Of a DNA stretch of 64,000 nt, positions 34,085 to 43,822 are shown in pieces. The notes beneath the pieces are model-generated. The model had not been told where the DNA came from, did no database searches, and saw only the letters and a program-made list of their open reading frames with translations. Position numbers and translations under genes: made by a program. Each line of letters opens with the position of its first letter. Positions within the stretch are counted from its first letter, which is position 1. The DNA comes from Naganishia liquefaciens (taxonomy: Eukaryota > Basidiomycota > Tremellomycetes > Filobasidiales > Filobasidiaceae): the NCBI GenBank assembly GCA_013423385.1, contig BLZA01000021.1:310001-374000 (forward strand). The letters are read 5' to 3'.

Positions 34085-34888
34085 TTAACGGAGTCGTCTG
34101 AAAGCAGGGAAGATGTCAGCATTCTGACGTCCGGTAATCGAGGCTAGACAGCCGGGACTGCGTGATCTGAGAAAGATAAGGCTGGGCTGAGGCATGCCTC
34201 ACTCTGAACCCCTCTCACGACCCTAGCCCGGCCGAGCCAAATGCAACCAGAAACGCCACTCACCGAGCCTCTCGTTCGGATTCCAGCAAAGCCAAGATGT
34301 CGTCAACCTTGACGGGGCCCTTGACGTTTCGGACAATGGATCGCGAGGTGTCGTCCATGAATTCGACTCGGACCTGGGTGACACCACCTCGAGAACCGGT
34401 TCGGCCCAAGACCTAGAGAAGGAGGGACTATTATCAGTGGACTGTTCTCGGATGAATTGTGTACGGGAGAAGCTTGGAAGACAACAGGGGATCGTCATGC
34501 TGGCTCGATAACGATCTCGATTTCGACTTGTCAGGCCGCTTGCAATTGTGATGGACCAGAAGGGATGCCGCACATCGTATCGAATGTCCGAGTGGTGTAA
34601 GCGTCGAGCGGAAAATAGTGTGCCGTCACGTCCCTGGTCGCCCTGCAAAACCCGAGCGTGTCTTTGATTCCCTCCAGTAAACTGTCCTGACATGACGATT
34701 CCCTCTGTTCCCCTCTTCTCCCATGTCTCCGTCTGAACCCATCTCCCTCAATGCCGACCGTCCTTGACACTGACCTTGGTGACCTTGGCGAGCTTGACGG
34801 GCTGCTTAGAGACGTTTTCCTGAGAAAGCGAACATATAAGCACTCTTCCCTTGCATTCACCACCCGGGCAGCATCCCCGACATACCAT
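34085..34888 (-). CDS. RPS28: 40S ribosomal protein S28 (eS28)
   Basis: Small-subunit protein near the mRNA exit site. Four exons (complement of 34085-34097, 34264-34412, 34775-34819, 34886-34888) give 69 residues, the length of human eS28. The coding part of exon 1 is the ATG alone. Exon 2 adds [15 protein letters not shown], exon 3 [10 protein letters not shown] through [20 protein letters not shown] and [11 protein letters not shown] 13-nt last exon supplies RLR and the TAA, restoring the universal EREARRLR end. Without this last exon the frame would stop at TGA 34260, inside the donor GGTGAG, so models that miss it lose the last three residues. Of nine Arg codons, eight are CGA. It shares a divergent promoter with RPL22. 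Confidence 0.95.
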
Positions 34889-35283
34889 TTTGACGACCGG
34901 TGAAGCTTGCAAGGGACGATGTCACGAACTCGGTTTGCTGATCAAGAATGGCACGCGGCTTGCCCTCGGCGGCGACACCGCTGAACACGACGATGGATCG
35001 GCCAGTCGTGACGGTGACGGGGGAGGCCCTGCGGTGGAATTGGGCAACACACTGAGAGTGTAGACCAAAAATCTTTTCTCTCGCGCTTCTAATCGCTTTT
35101 CGTAGCGCAGCAATCGGATCGACCCCTTTCCAGTTTGCTTCCGCCGGTTTCAGACCTGGCGTCGGACGGAGCTTGTGGTTTCATTTCGTTTGCACGCACG
35201 ACGACGTTTCTCCGACGTCACTTAGAACCCCACATATCCGTCCATCATTTTGCAGACCGATACGCAAATATCAACCTGTAGAG
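34889..35283. promoter_or_regulatory. Shared divergent promoter, RPS28 / RPL22
   Basis: The 395 bases separate the two start codons of outward-facing ribosomal protein genes. It contains T-rich stretches and CGACGTTTCTCCGACGTCAC near 35200, with two CGACGT(T/C) cores that are candidate shared elements. Co-regulation is expected for ribosomal protein genes; the actual factor sites are not identifiable by eye. Confidence 0.6.
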
Positions 35284-35857
35284 ATGGTACGTTCCGCTGT
35301 GGTATCGCAGGCAGATCGTAGATGCTGATGGATACTTTGTCATTACCCTTCGTCTCTTGCAAATGCAATTATCTCGATTCTAATATTCATAGCCTAAAGC
35401 CACTTCCTCCACCGCCAAGCCGGCCCACAAGTTCGTTGTTGACTACTCTGTCCCCGCCGGAGACAACGTCTTCGACGCTGCTGGTTACGAGAAGTACTTG
35501 CAGGACCGAATCAAGGTCGAGGGCAAGACCGGTCAGTTGGGTGAGAACATCAAGTTGAGCCGAGAGGGTTAGTCGAGAATGCGCAATGAGGTTAGCACAG
35601 ATCGTTTACCTCTTGTCGCCTCTAGGTGCCAAGCTCGTCTTGACCGCTACCACGCCCTTCTCCAAGCGATACCTCAAGTACTTGACCAAGAAGTACCTCA
35701 AGAAGAACCAGCTCGAGGTAAGTTGAGGTATGGCCTGTGGAAACCCTGGCTCATCTGGTTCGTCTAGAACTTCTTGCGAGTCGTTGCCACCAACAAGGAC
35801 ACCTACTCGTTGCGATACTTCAAGGTCGACCAAGACGAGGAGGCCGACGAGGAATAA
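35284..35857 (+). CDS. RPL22: 60S ribosomal protein L22 (eL22)
   Basis: Large-subunit protein on the solvent side near the exit tunnel. Four exons (35284-35286, 35393-35567, 35626-35717, 35768-35857) encode 119 residues. As in RPS28, the first coding exon is just the ATG. The body shows [78 protein letters not shown] and an acidic end DEEADEE, which is the eL22 hallmark. All five Arg codons are CGA. The first intron sits directly after the initiator codon and may carry expression elements, as is common for ribosomal genes. Confidence 0.97.
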
Positions 35858-38099
35858 GCGGATCTTGATAGATTCTCTCATTCGTCGACTCGGTCACAAA
35901 ACGCATCGATATCTTGGGTCATGCTTTCGCTCGCTGTCAAGGGCATTCGTCAACAGCTGAGAACAGGTTGTATGGAGGATTTCCGGCTTGTGACATTCAT
36001 GGCATAGATGGTCGTGCTGGACGAGCCGTTCTGGTAGACAAGAGATTCCATCGTCAAGCTCCTACTTTCGGTTCGGCGCCTGCGTACGGGCAGCTACTGA
36101 GAGGAGCGATGAGCACGGTAGTCACCGGGGTCGCTTCGTTCCGCGGATACGTAGAAGATCTAGTACGCGCAGCGAGGCGGCCTACTTGTTCCGTCAGTAC
36201 TTTTTGACCGGAAGTCTCCCGGATCACATATTTTTGGGAGTAGAAGTCCCACCCGTCCTCAAGGAACAAGCTCCCGATATCAAGCTCCGTTCGGCTAGCA
36301 ATGCTTGTATAGGTGTATCTTCGTTAAGCACTAGGCTATGATTCCTTTACCCAATCGTGTGTCGGATACATGCGACTACTCAAAGGGGTGAAGTACCTCA
36401 CAATGCTGCTGAGATTTGTCAGCATTTGGGAGGCCCTTGACCCCATGTCTACGCATTCCCAGCCGCATCGTTCCTCTGGTTCTTACAGAAAATGGTCTAG
36501 ACTGCCTAACCACCTATCCCCGATGATCAGCTCGCTGATTCCTTCAACTTCGCATGGGATATAGTTGACTAGTACGGGTGTCCAAACACCGGAAGCAGGC
36601 GGGAAACGGGAGAACAGTCGGGAGTGCCGATCAATCGGAGGAATGTTTCAGTATACAAGATCTCGTGAAAACGGGCTCGCGCTGAGTCAGTCGCGCAATA
36701 GTCGGCCGGATAAAAAGCTGTCCGATCAGTTAGTTGCGGATGAGGTCTCAAGGCGACATACATCTGTGACCAGCTCCACAATCCCACCAGCTGCCAGTTC
36801 GGCTACGCCATCCTGGAGAGCATCTTGGAAAGCTAGCCGGGAAGAGTGACAGCCAAAACGATAGCATGACGTACTGATGGCAGCGCACAATGTGTGACCG
36901 CACTGTGAACGCTGCAGCGAACCGAAGGTTTACCCCATATACGGTGAATAGCCAACCTGCCGATCAATTATGATTGATCGCTGCGCCCTTGGGATACGCT
37001 CCAACATGAGTCGGTATCAAGTTCTGTCTCAAAGTTGATCCTACGCTGCTTTACTGGTGCGGGTCTCAAGACGGAGGGGAGATCTCCATTTGGAAATGTG
37101 ACTATGACCGCTATCGGAGCGGGCTGTGTACAGGTGGAGCGATAATAACATGATGCACCGGGATGAAAAGGATGAAACTGGTGCTTCGACAGCCCGCTCG
37201 GGTGGCTTGACAGCACGGAATCTCAGCAGTGCGAAGGTGGAGTCAATCCCGATTCTCGGCCATCCCTTGGCTGTGCTCATCCGCTTAATGGAGAGCATCA
37301 TTCGCATCACGATGTCTGTTTCCTGACTGACTTTCCCAGGAGCTTTCCATTTCGGAAGCTATATTGGCAGCAGCCTAACTATCTTGCCCTGCACTCAACT
37401 GCCTCGCATCACATCGGCCTCATTCAAGGATTCTTCCGAGCTCCCGGTGATCAGCCACTTCGCCTGTCCCGGCATCGGTCCGACCGTGAGACTACCTTAT
37501 GTACATCTCGCTTCGGTGACGCCCTCCAGTTAACAGTAGACCCGAACCATTGAAGCGAACTCGAACCTAATGTCGGAAGGCGCATTGTAGGCTATTGTAT
37601 TCTATGAAACTTTAGCCTAGGCTTACTTCCGTCTTGTGAGACCTTGCAAGTCCGAGCGCAAATGACAAGTGTCGCCGACTCAAGCTACTGTAAAGGCGTT
37701 CGCTGGCAGAGTCAGCCTCACAAAGTTAACCATATGGTAATTCATCCGACTCCCATCCTCCGATAGACCAGGGGATATTCTCCGCTCAGACTTCCTCAGC
37801 ATGCTGTGCATCGAGACCTGCTCTTCATCTTCGCTTCCGAGGACAAGCGCAGACGATGTGAGCCGTGCGTTCCGTGTCGGCCGTGATCCCTCCCTCTTGG
37901 CAGATGGCCGCACAGCTTTCCGCCATAGCGCTTACACACGGGGAAGTGAGCAGAAGGAATTGAGGCTTCAAAGAGCCATGCTAGGTATGTATATAAAGAG
38001 CATCCTGATAAAGCCCATGACTGGTCTGCCTCTCAATCATCTTCATCCCTGTCCCAATCTCATCACACTCGACCGTCCAAACCCGACCCACAGTCCATC
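35858..38099. other. 2.2-kb gene-free stretch
   Basis: This lies between RPL22 and secreted paralogue B. No frame has a plausible start and splice structure or a known domain. It holds the promoter of paralogue B at its right end. It could contain a degraded sequence related to the other gene-poor gaps, but I found no long repeat by eye. Confidence 0.45.
37990..37998 (+). promoter_or_regulatory. TATA box of secreted paralogue B
   Basis: TATATAAAG, about 105 bases upstream of the start codon at 38100, close to the spacing seen in front of paralogue A. Confidence 0.65.
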
Positions 38100-38758
38100 A
38101 TGAAGTTCTCCATTGTCGCCATTGCTATCTTCGCCACCATTCTTGGCAAAGCATCTCCTGTCACCCGAGACGATGCGACAGACATCGTTCGACCGGAAAC
38201 CGCCGCATCTCTGAGCAACGAGGATGCCAGCTCGAGTCCTCTCCTCGTCGTGAGTAGCAGGTATCAACATGACATGGATCGCAGTACTGATATATCTGAT
38301 GTCCTTTACAGAAAAGCGATGAGCTCTCTGACCATTCTGAGCGAGCAGGTGCTTCGTGTGCTGTGGGCTTGAGGGCCTTTGGATTTGCTCGAATTGCCGA
38401 TTACACGGTTTTAGGCCACGATGTGGGTACCCACGTGAACAGGGGAAGAACGCATTCTTATTCCATTGTTTTGCCTCAGTTCTCCGCCAGTGACCTCGCC
38501 ACCCAATACGTCGACGGAAAGTTCGATAATTACGGTGGTGTGGCGACAGCAGCAGCATACATTCGCGCTGGCCTGCTTCCCGGACCTAGCCAGGCGTTCG
38601 TTCAGTCGCAAAATGCCAACTACTTCTACCACAAGCAAGGTGACAAGGCGACTATCATCGCTGGTCTTGTTCCGGACACTCGATATGCCACCTACATCAT
38701 GGGAGGCTGTGATCAGTTCGCTGGTAACCCCGACGTATTTGCCCACTGTTGCCAGTGA
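38100..38758 (+). CDS. Small secreted protein, paralogue B of a four-cysteine family
   Basis: Three exons (38100-38249, 38312-38422, 38480-38758; 150, 111 and 279 nt) encode 179 residues. Signal peptide MKFSIVAIAIFATILGKA, a short acidic segment, then the same core as paralogue A: FARIADYTVLGHD, GKFDNYGG, YIRAGLLPG, AFVQSQNANYFYHK, YATYIMGGC, terminal HCCQ. By hand, 53 of the 92 residues encoded by the third exon are identical to paralogue A, with no gap. Intron positions and phases are identical, so this is a duplication. The copies are in the same orientation 5.5 kb apart, with RPS28-RPL22 between them. No known family is recognised. Confidence 0.85.
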
Positions 38759-39868
38759 AAGAAGGGTTCTGAAAGGAGTGGAGTCGTCAAATAGCTAAAG
38801 TAAGAAGCGAGCGAATAAACCATTGTATGAGGTCCTTGAAGCAAATATAGGCTATAACGATTGGAGAAAGCTCTCAGAGTACAAAGCGCATTATTTAGCA
38901 ATTACTGAGAGGTGTCAACGTCCAATTCTTATGTCCCTGGCGAACAGCCCCGATGATATCTGTTCCAAAGATCGCGACTCGTCTTTTTCGAGCTACTTGG
39001 CGAAAGCTTGCGGCTGAGTTCATAGTCTATATTCGAGTCATCCAAGATCGGTTTTGCTTCTTCGCGAATTGGCTCCGGTTTGAAGGGTGGAAAGTCGAGC
39101 TCAAACCCACAAGCACGATGAGCGATGGCGAAGTGCTAAAGGGTTTGCACGGCGTTCACACGTTTGCTTTGTTCGGTCGCCGGTGGACCGATGTGCACAG
39201 CCCGTACGTACGTCCTGCACCAGGTTCGGTAAGTGGTTGACCGGGGTTGGTGACGATTTACTCGGCAACCGCTTTGACTATCCTGATCACGAGTAGCTCT
39301 CTGATACGAATGCCACGGCGTCCCGCAGATGCTCCTGGCTAATGCCTGACTATTGCCTCACTTCTGATGGATTCTTGGACTTGGATTTGAGACTGCGGAA
39401 TCAGATATTCATTGTGCGATGAGTCATACTTCGAGTCTCACTTACAAGTATTTATTTCAAGCGGCGTCAAGGTTGTCGTAAGGGCGCTTTGGTCATCGCT
39501 ACGGCAAGTTCCCGAGGGCCAATCCGAGGTGGTGACAAGCATCAAGTCGATGAATGCGTCTTGTGCAAGGGCTTGAAGCTGGGTGATAGACCTCACCGCG
39601 TTTCCGGCTGCTGCGGAAAGAGGAACTTGACGATCGAGCCAGCGAGACACGAGGAAACGGCATGTTCTAAACGGGATCTAAGTGGAGTGTGCAGTCAGTC
39701 GGACACGCTGACTGACAACGACCAACTCAAGCCGGTATCGCTGTTGAATGACTGCTTGACTGTGAAGGTACGCGCATCGCCTATGGCGGCTTTCATTTTC
39801 CCCACAAGCTGAAGCAGCTGTCCTAGTGGCAGTTCTATTTGTTTTCTAAGCGAAAAGTAACACCAAGA
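38759..39868. other. 1.1-kb intergenic region
   Basis: No supported gene. It carries the 3' end of secreted paralogue B and the promoter of the next gene. Open frames of 60-110 codons on both strands show no start context, domain or splice pattern. Confidence 0.45.
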
Positions 39869-41910
39869 ATGCAGACCGGAGTGGTATTAGCCATCGCCTT
39901 GATACCGGTGTATGTCATCGTCTTGTCAGTCATCGTTAACGTCGTTCTAGTAAGCCTGCCTCGATCAGCATGTGTAGGCTATCGATCTGAGCTTCTATCT
40001 ACCATATAGTATAAGAACAGACCTGCGTTCAGGGATGCCTTTATCAGCCCGTCACATCGGATACCAGCAACAATTCGATATCTTCTCCCGTATCCATTCT
40101 CGGCTTACGGGTGGGGCAAGAGCTTTCCGGCGGCAGGCAATGCTATTGCAAGAGAAACCAGACAACGGGCAGAATTACGGCCAGTCACGCTTCCGCCCTT
40201 GACAACGGATTCTGGGACGACTTCAACCGCACGCGGCGCTGGGACTGCAGGCTCTGCTACGAACGCACAATCCACTCGAGTCATCACTAGAGGAGGCAGA
40301 CGATGGGGAAGGACGGGCAGTCAGAGAAGTACGCAAACTCTACCACTGTACACCGAGGATGTGGGGGATGAAGACGTCGTCTTGATTGCGTAAGCTTCAC
40401 CAGGATGCAGCGGATCGATTCATCGCTGATTTCCCTGTAACAAAGAAAACGAGAAAGTATGAGGAGTATGATGAGTTCAAGAAGTCGGACGGGCGCCAAT
40501 CAGGGAGACATCGCCGAGGAGGAAGAGATGGACGAAAGTTCCCGTCATGGCGAAATCCCCCAGGGGACTGAGACGCAGTCGATACACTCTCATCAAGGAA
40601 ACGAGCAATACCCATCCGGCGCCATGCAACCAGACAGCCGCCACGAGCGTTCTCACATCTCCAATGAATCTCTGACCATGCAAGATCAGGATTGGGGAGA
40701 AGCACCGATGTATGAGAACCTTTTGCTGAATCCCATTGATCCGGATTCGTCTCTCCGCACAAGCTCGGACACCGTCAACCGCTCTGGCGAAATTAGCCGC
40801 ATCCCCACTGGCGGATCTCAAACTGCATTGACAGGGCATTCAGCGGTCAGAGACTCGATTGGCATGGGGACTACAGCAGGGTTCAGATCGTTCGTCAATC
40901 GCCTGACCGGAAGGTTGCCTGCCCAACCTGGCAGGTACGTCGGCGTTTCGCCAAATCTAGGCGATGTCGAGAACGGTCATCTCGCATCGGTTCCACCTTC
41001 GGAATCGTTCGCGATGACAGGTCGTCCAAGAGGATTCTCGAATGCGTCGTTGGCCACTCAGCTCCCGGTCGACAGCGGAGGCCGACGATTTTCAGCCTCA
41101 TCGGGTACGGCACGGCTTAGAGGCCACACTGGTATCGCCTCGACAAACAACTCGCTGGTCTCCTTGCTTTTGCATCCTACAATGTCTAATCAATCGACGG
41201 ATCCGATTCCTCGTTTCCAATTACGCGGCCGCTGTGGATCGGATGCGACATCCGTAACACCAGATCCGTCATCACCCTCCGCCTCGGTTGTCAATCTCGG
41301 CATCTCGCCACCCATCCCAGGAAGCGTCATTCGCTCCGCTTATATCCAGCCTCGTGCTGGTTTCTCTAAGGAACAACTCAAGTTTCTGAGCAGTACCGAA
41401 ACCCTTGGGAAATATGGTGCAAACTTTGGTCCCGAAGACGCCGGAGCCGGGCTTCTCCCGTCTAGTCAACTGCACACAACGCGAAGTCGCAGCGGCTCGG
41501 CTTCATCCGTAGGCGCGGTGTCTCCGCCAGCTATAAGCTCCAATCGGAGAATATCAAATTCTGGTGCTGTCGCAGCCACCACAAACGCAACAAATGATGG
41601 CCTTCCGAGCTTTGAAGACCTCATCAGGGAGGAAGCTGTGGCGGAAGAGCAGCGTCGCAGGAGTTCCACTTTGACCAGCAATGCAGAATCGACAACAAGA
41701 TCCCTTACACATGCAGCCAATGAAACTTCTTCGGAGGAAACGGTACTCCCGCCTCCAACGCCGAATCCGAACCAAGATACTGTCTTCACTGAACCCCCAG
41801 CAATTCGAGTCCCTGCTGTCTTGCCAAATTTCGACCTCGCCGTCGTTCCACCGACTCCTACTATGGAGGAAAATCGGAGATCTTTCATCAATGGGCACCC
41901 AGCAGCATAA
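39869..41910 (+). CDS. Unknown protein with N-terminal membrane anchor and long disordered tail
   Basis: Three exons (39869-39949, 40010-40389, 40446-41910) encode 641 residues. Residues 4-27 (GVVLAIALIPVYVIVLSVIV) form one membrane span or uncleaved signal anchor. A short basic segment (RYLLPYPFSAYGWGKSFPAAG) follows, then a Ser/Thr-rich region with TLPLYTEDVGDEDVVLI. The remaining 480 residues are disordered and rich in Ser, Thr, Asn and Pro, ending NRRSFINGHPAA. The LPLY element resembles PY-type ubiquitin-ligase sites seen in fungal membrane adaptors, but this is inference from one motif. No catalytic domain is present and no family is recognised. Confidence 0.75.
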
Positions 41911-42240
41911 GACGGAACCGTGCGGTCCATGACAGATGCCTATTCGAGAATATCACTACGGCAGAATTGCGAAATCTGGGCAACGGAGAACATTGGAAGC
42001 CGTCAGATGCACAGGAACAAAAGGACAATATACGATAGCACTTTGACACACGACATTTACGAAAATTGGTTGACGCATTCTGATGTATTCTGGATTGTAA
42101 CGAAACGCCCTTATGGCAGAGAGATTTCGAAACGTTTAGGCTCGGGGATCTTTCGAATAGGACAAATACGATCATGAAATTATCAGGTCATACCGTTCTT
42201 GATGGCAGTCGTAATAGTTGAAGAAGAAGCGAAGCGCTTG
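41911..42240. other. Intergenic between convergent genes
   Basis: About 330 A/T-richer bases, the 3' regions of the membrane-anchored protein gene and the E2 gene. No further feature is visible. Confidence 0.45.
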
Positions 42241-43448
42241 TCAATCGATCACTATTGGCTCGTCTTCGTGGCCCTCGGTTCCTGCGGCATTTCCGTTTGC
42301 TGTTTGAACGCTTTCGGCCAATCTGCTTCGAACTCTTCTTCCTTGCACTGCTCCATCACCCCCTTCCGCTGGTCTCCGCTGACCTGCTCGAACTTCGCTG
42401 TTTGATCTAGTCGATGTGCCTGTTGATGAAGGAGCATCATCGTTATCGTCGAGATCTATCACGTCGACTACTGCATTCGCGGATGCGCTGCTCGTAGTCC
42501 TAAGAGATGTGGATGATGCTACTCGGCTGGTGCCTGATACGGGTCGACCGGAGGAGGTCGTAACCGGCGTAGCATGCGATGGACGCGGAGATGGTATGCC
42601 ACTGGGGGTGGAAGTGCCGCTCGTTGCGGAAGTTGCTGCTGATGCCTGTTCGAGCCCGTCTTTGAAACGCTGTCTTTTTGAGAGAATTTCCGGAGTGGCC
42701 GCTTTCCTGCAAGAAAGGAAGAGCGATGAACATTCGTTCATCAGGTGGACATTCACTCTTACTCTTTAGTCCACAGGGCAGCTATCCTGTCGTGTTCTGG
42801 CCTGCTCTTTTTCCATTGCATCGCAATCTCCCGTACTAGTGGATCATCTGGATTTGGTTCACATAGCAGAGCAGATAGCGAGAGCATGACCTTAAATATC
42901 GAAAGCGCGGGAGACCAGTTGTTTTTGAGCGTCTGCCAAAAAAAAAGAGTTCCAATCAGCGCATATCGCAATTCCACGTGAATAGACTTACATCGAGACC
43001 TGTGGGAAAGAGCGACGAGCGGTGCAAAAATCAAAAGGTGCCATGTGGCGATACTGACTTAACACTCACAAATCGAACCGGTAGACATGCTGATGTTGCA
43101 GTGATAGATGGGAGTCTTCCATATCAGCTTCGGAGGAGTGAATCTATGGTGTATCCGCCAGGGAATGGCAAACTGGCATGTCAACATTCTGTGACGATAG
43201 GTGGTCTCCCATGTGCAGCGGCTTACTTACGGATAATCTTTCGGCAATTCGATCGAGATTTCGAAATGACCACCTTCATATGGACTGCCTGGGGGTCCCG
43301 GGAGCCAACCTGTCCAAAGGTGCATATTGGACTCGTTGGGTTGCAGCAGAATATCACCCATCTCGCCAGACTTTTGCGCCTTTTGAATGTCGGCAATTTC
43401 CTTGTTGATCCGCTTCAGTGTGGTCTTGTTGACCGCTGACGGAGGCAT
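42241..43448 (-). CDS. Ubiquitin-conjugating enzyme (E2) with long C-terminal extension
   Basis: Five exons (complement of 42241-42706, 42763-42932, 42992-42999, 43070-43143, 43231-43448) encode 311 residues. The UBC fold takes about the first 157: [73 protein letters not shown] and [12 protein letters not shown]. The catalytic Cys is residue 98, its codon split T/GT by an intron, and the following exon is only 8 nt (42992-42999). The tail from about 160 is disordered (Ser/Thr/Pro/Ala). It holds [12 protein letters not shown] (236-247) and ends EDEPIVID; both look like SUMO-interacting motifs. The UBC core resembles the Ubc4/UBE2E classes. The tail sets it apart, and its substrates are unknown. 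Confidence 0.88.
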
Positions 43449-43822
43449 TTTAATGGCGATTCTGAGCGGAGAATAAGACTAGCTAAAGACACTAGAGCTC
43501 AAGACGTGAATATGCAGTAATAATGTTTAATGAGTGGCAATATGCAGTGACGAACCGCAATTGCAACCGTTTCAGGGCGATGATGAGCAACTGTCTTTCC
43601 CGCTCGATCGCACCGCGCACCGTCACAGGCCGCCGAAGCTGAGGCGCGCGCACGACGCGTTTCTTGGGTCGAACGCGTCAGATGTTCGAGATTCATTTCC
43701 AAAGGCAGTTGAAGCTTCGGAACCACGACAGACTGTGCCAGCCGGACGGCGGTACGGACCAACAGCAGACCGCTTGGATTCATCAGCCCGCTCAGCACCT
43801 CACAAGGCCCTCTGGTGCCGAG
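43449..43822. promoter_or_regulatory. Divergent promoter region, E2 gene / TOF1
   Basis: The 374 bases between outward-facing genes hold both promoters. An open frame continues upstream of the chosen TOF1 start to about 43664, so part of this stretch might be coding if a further upstream ATG (about 43682) is used. Confidence 0.5.
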
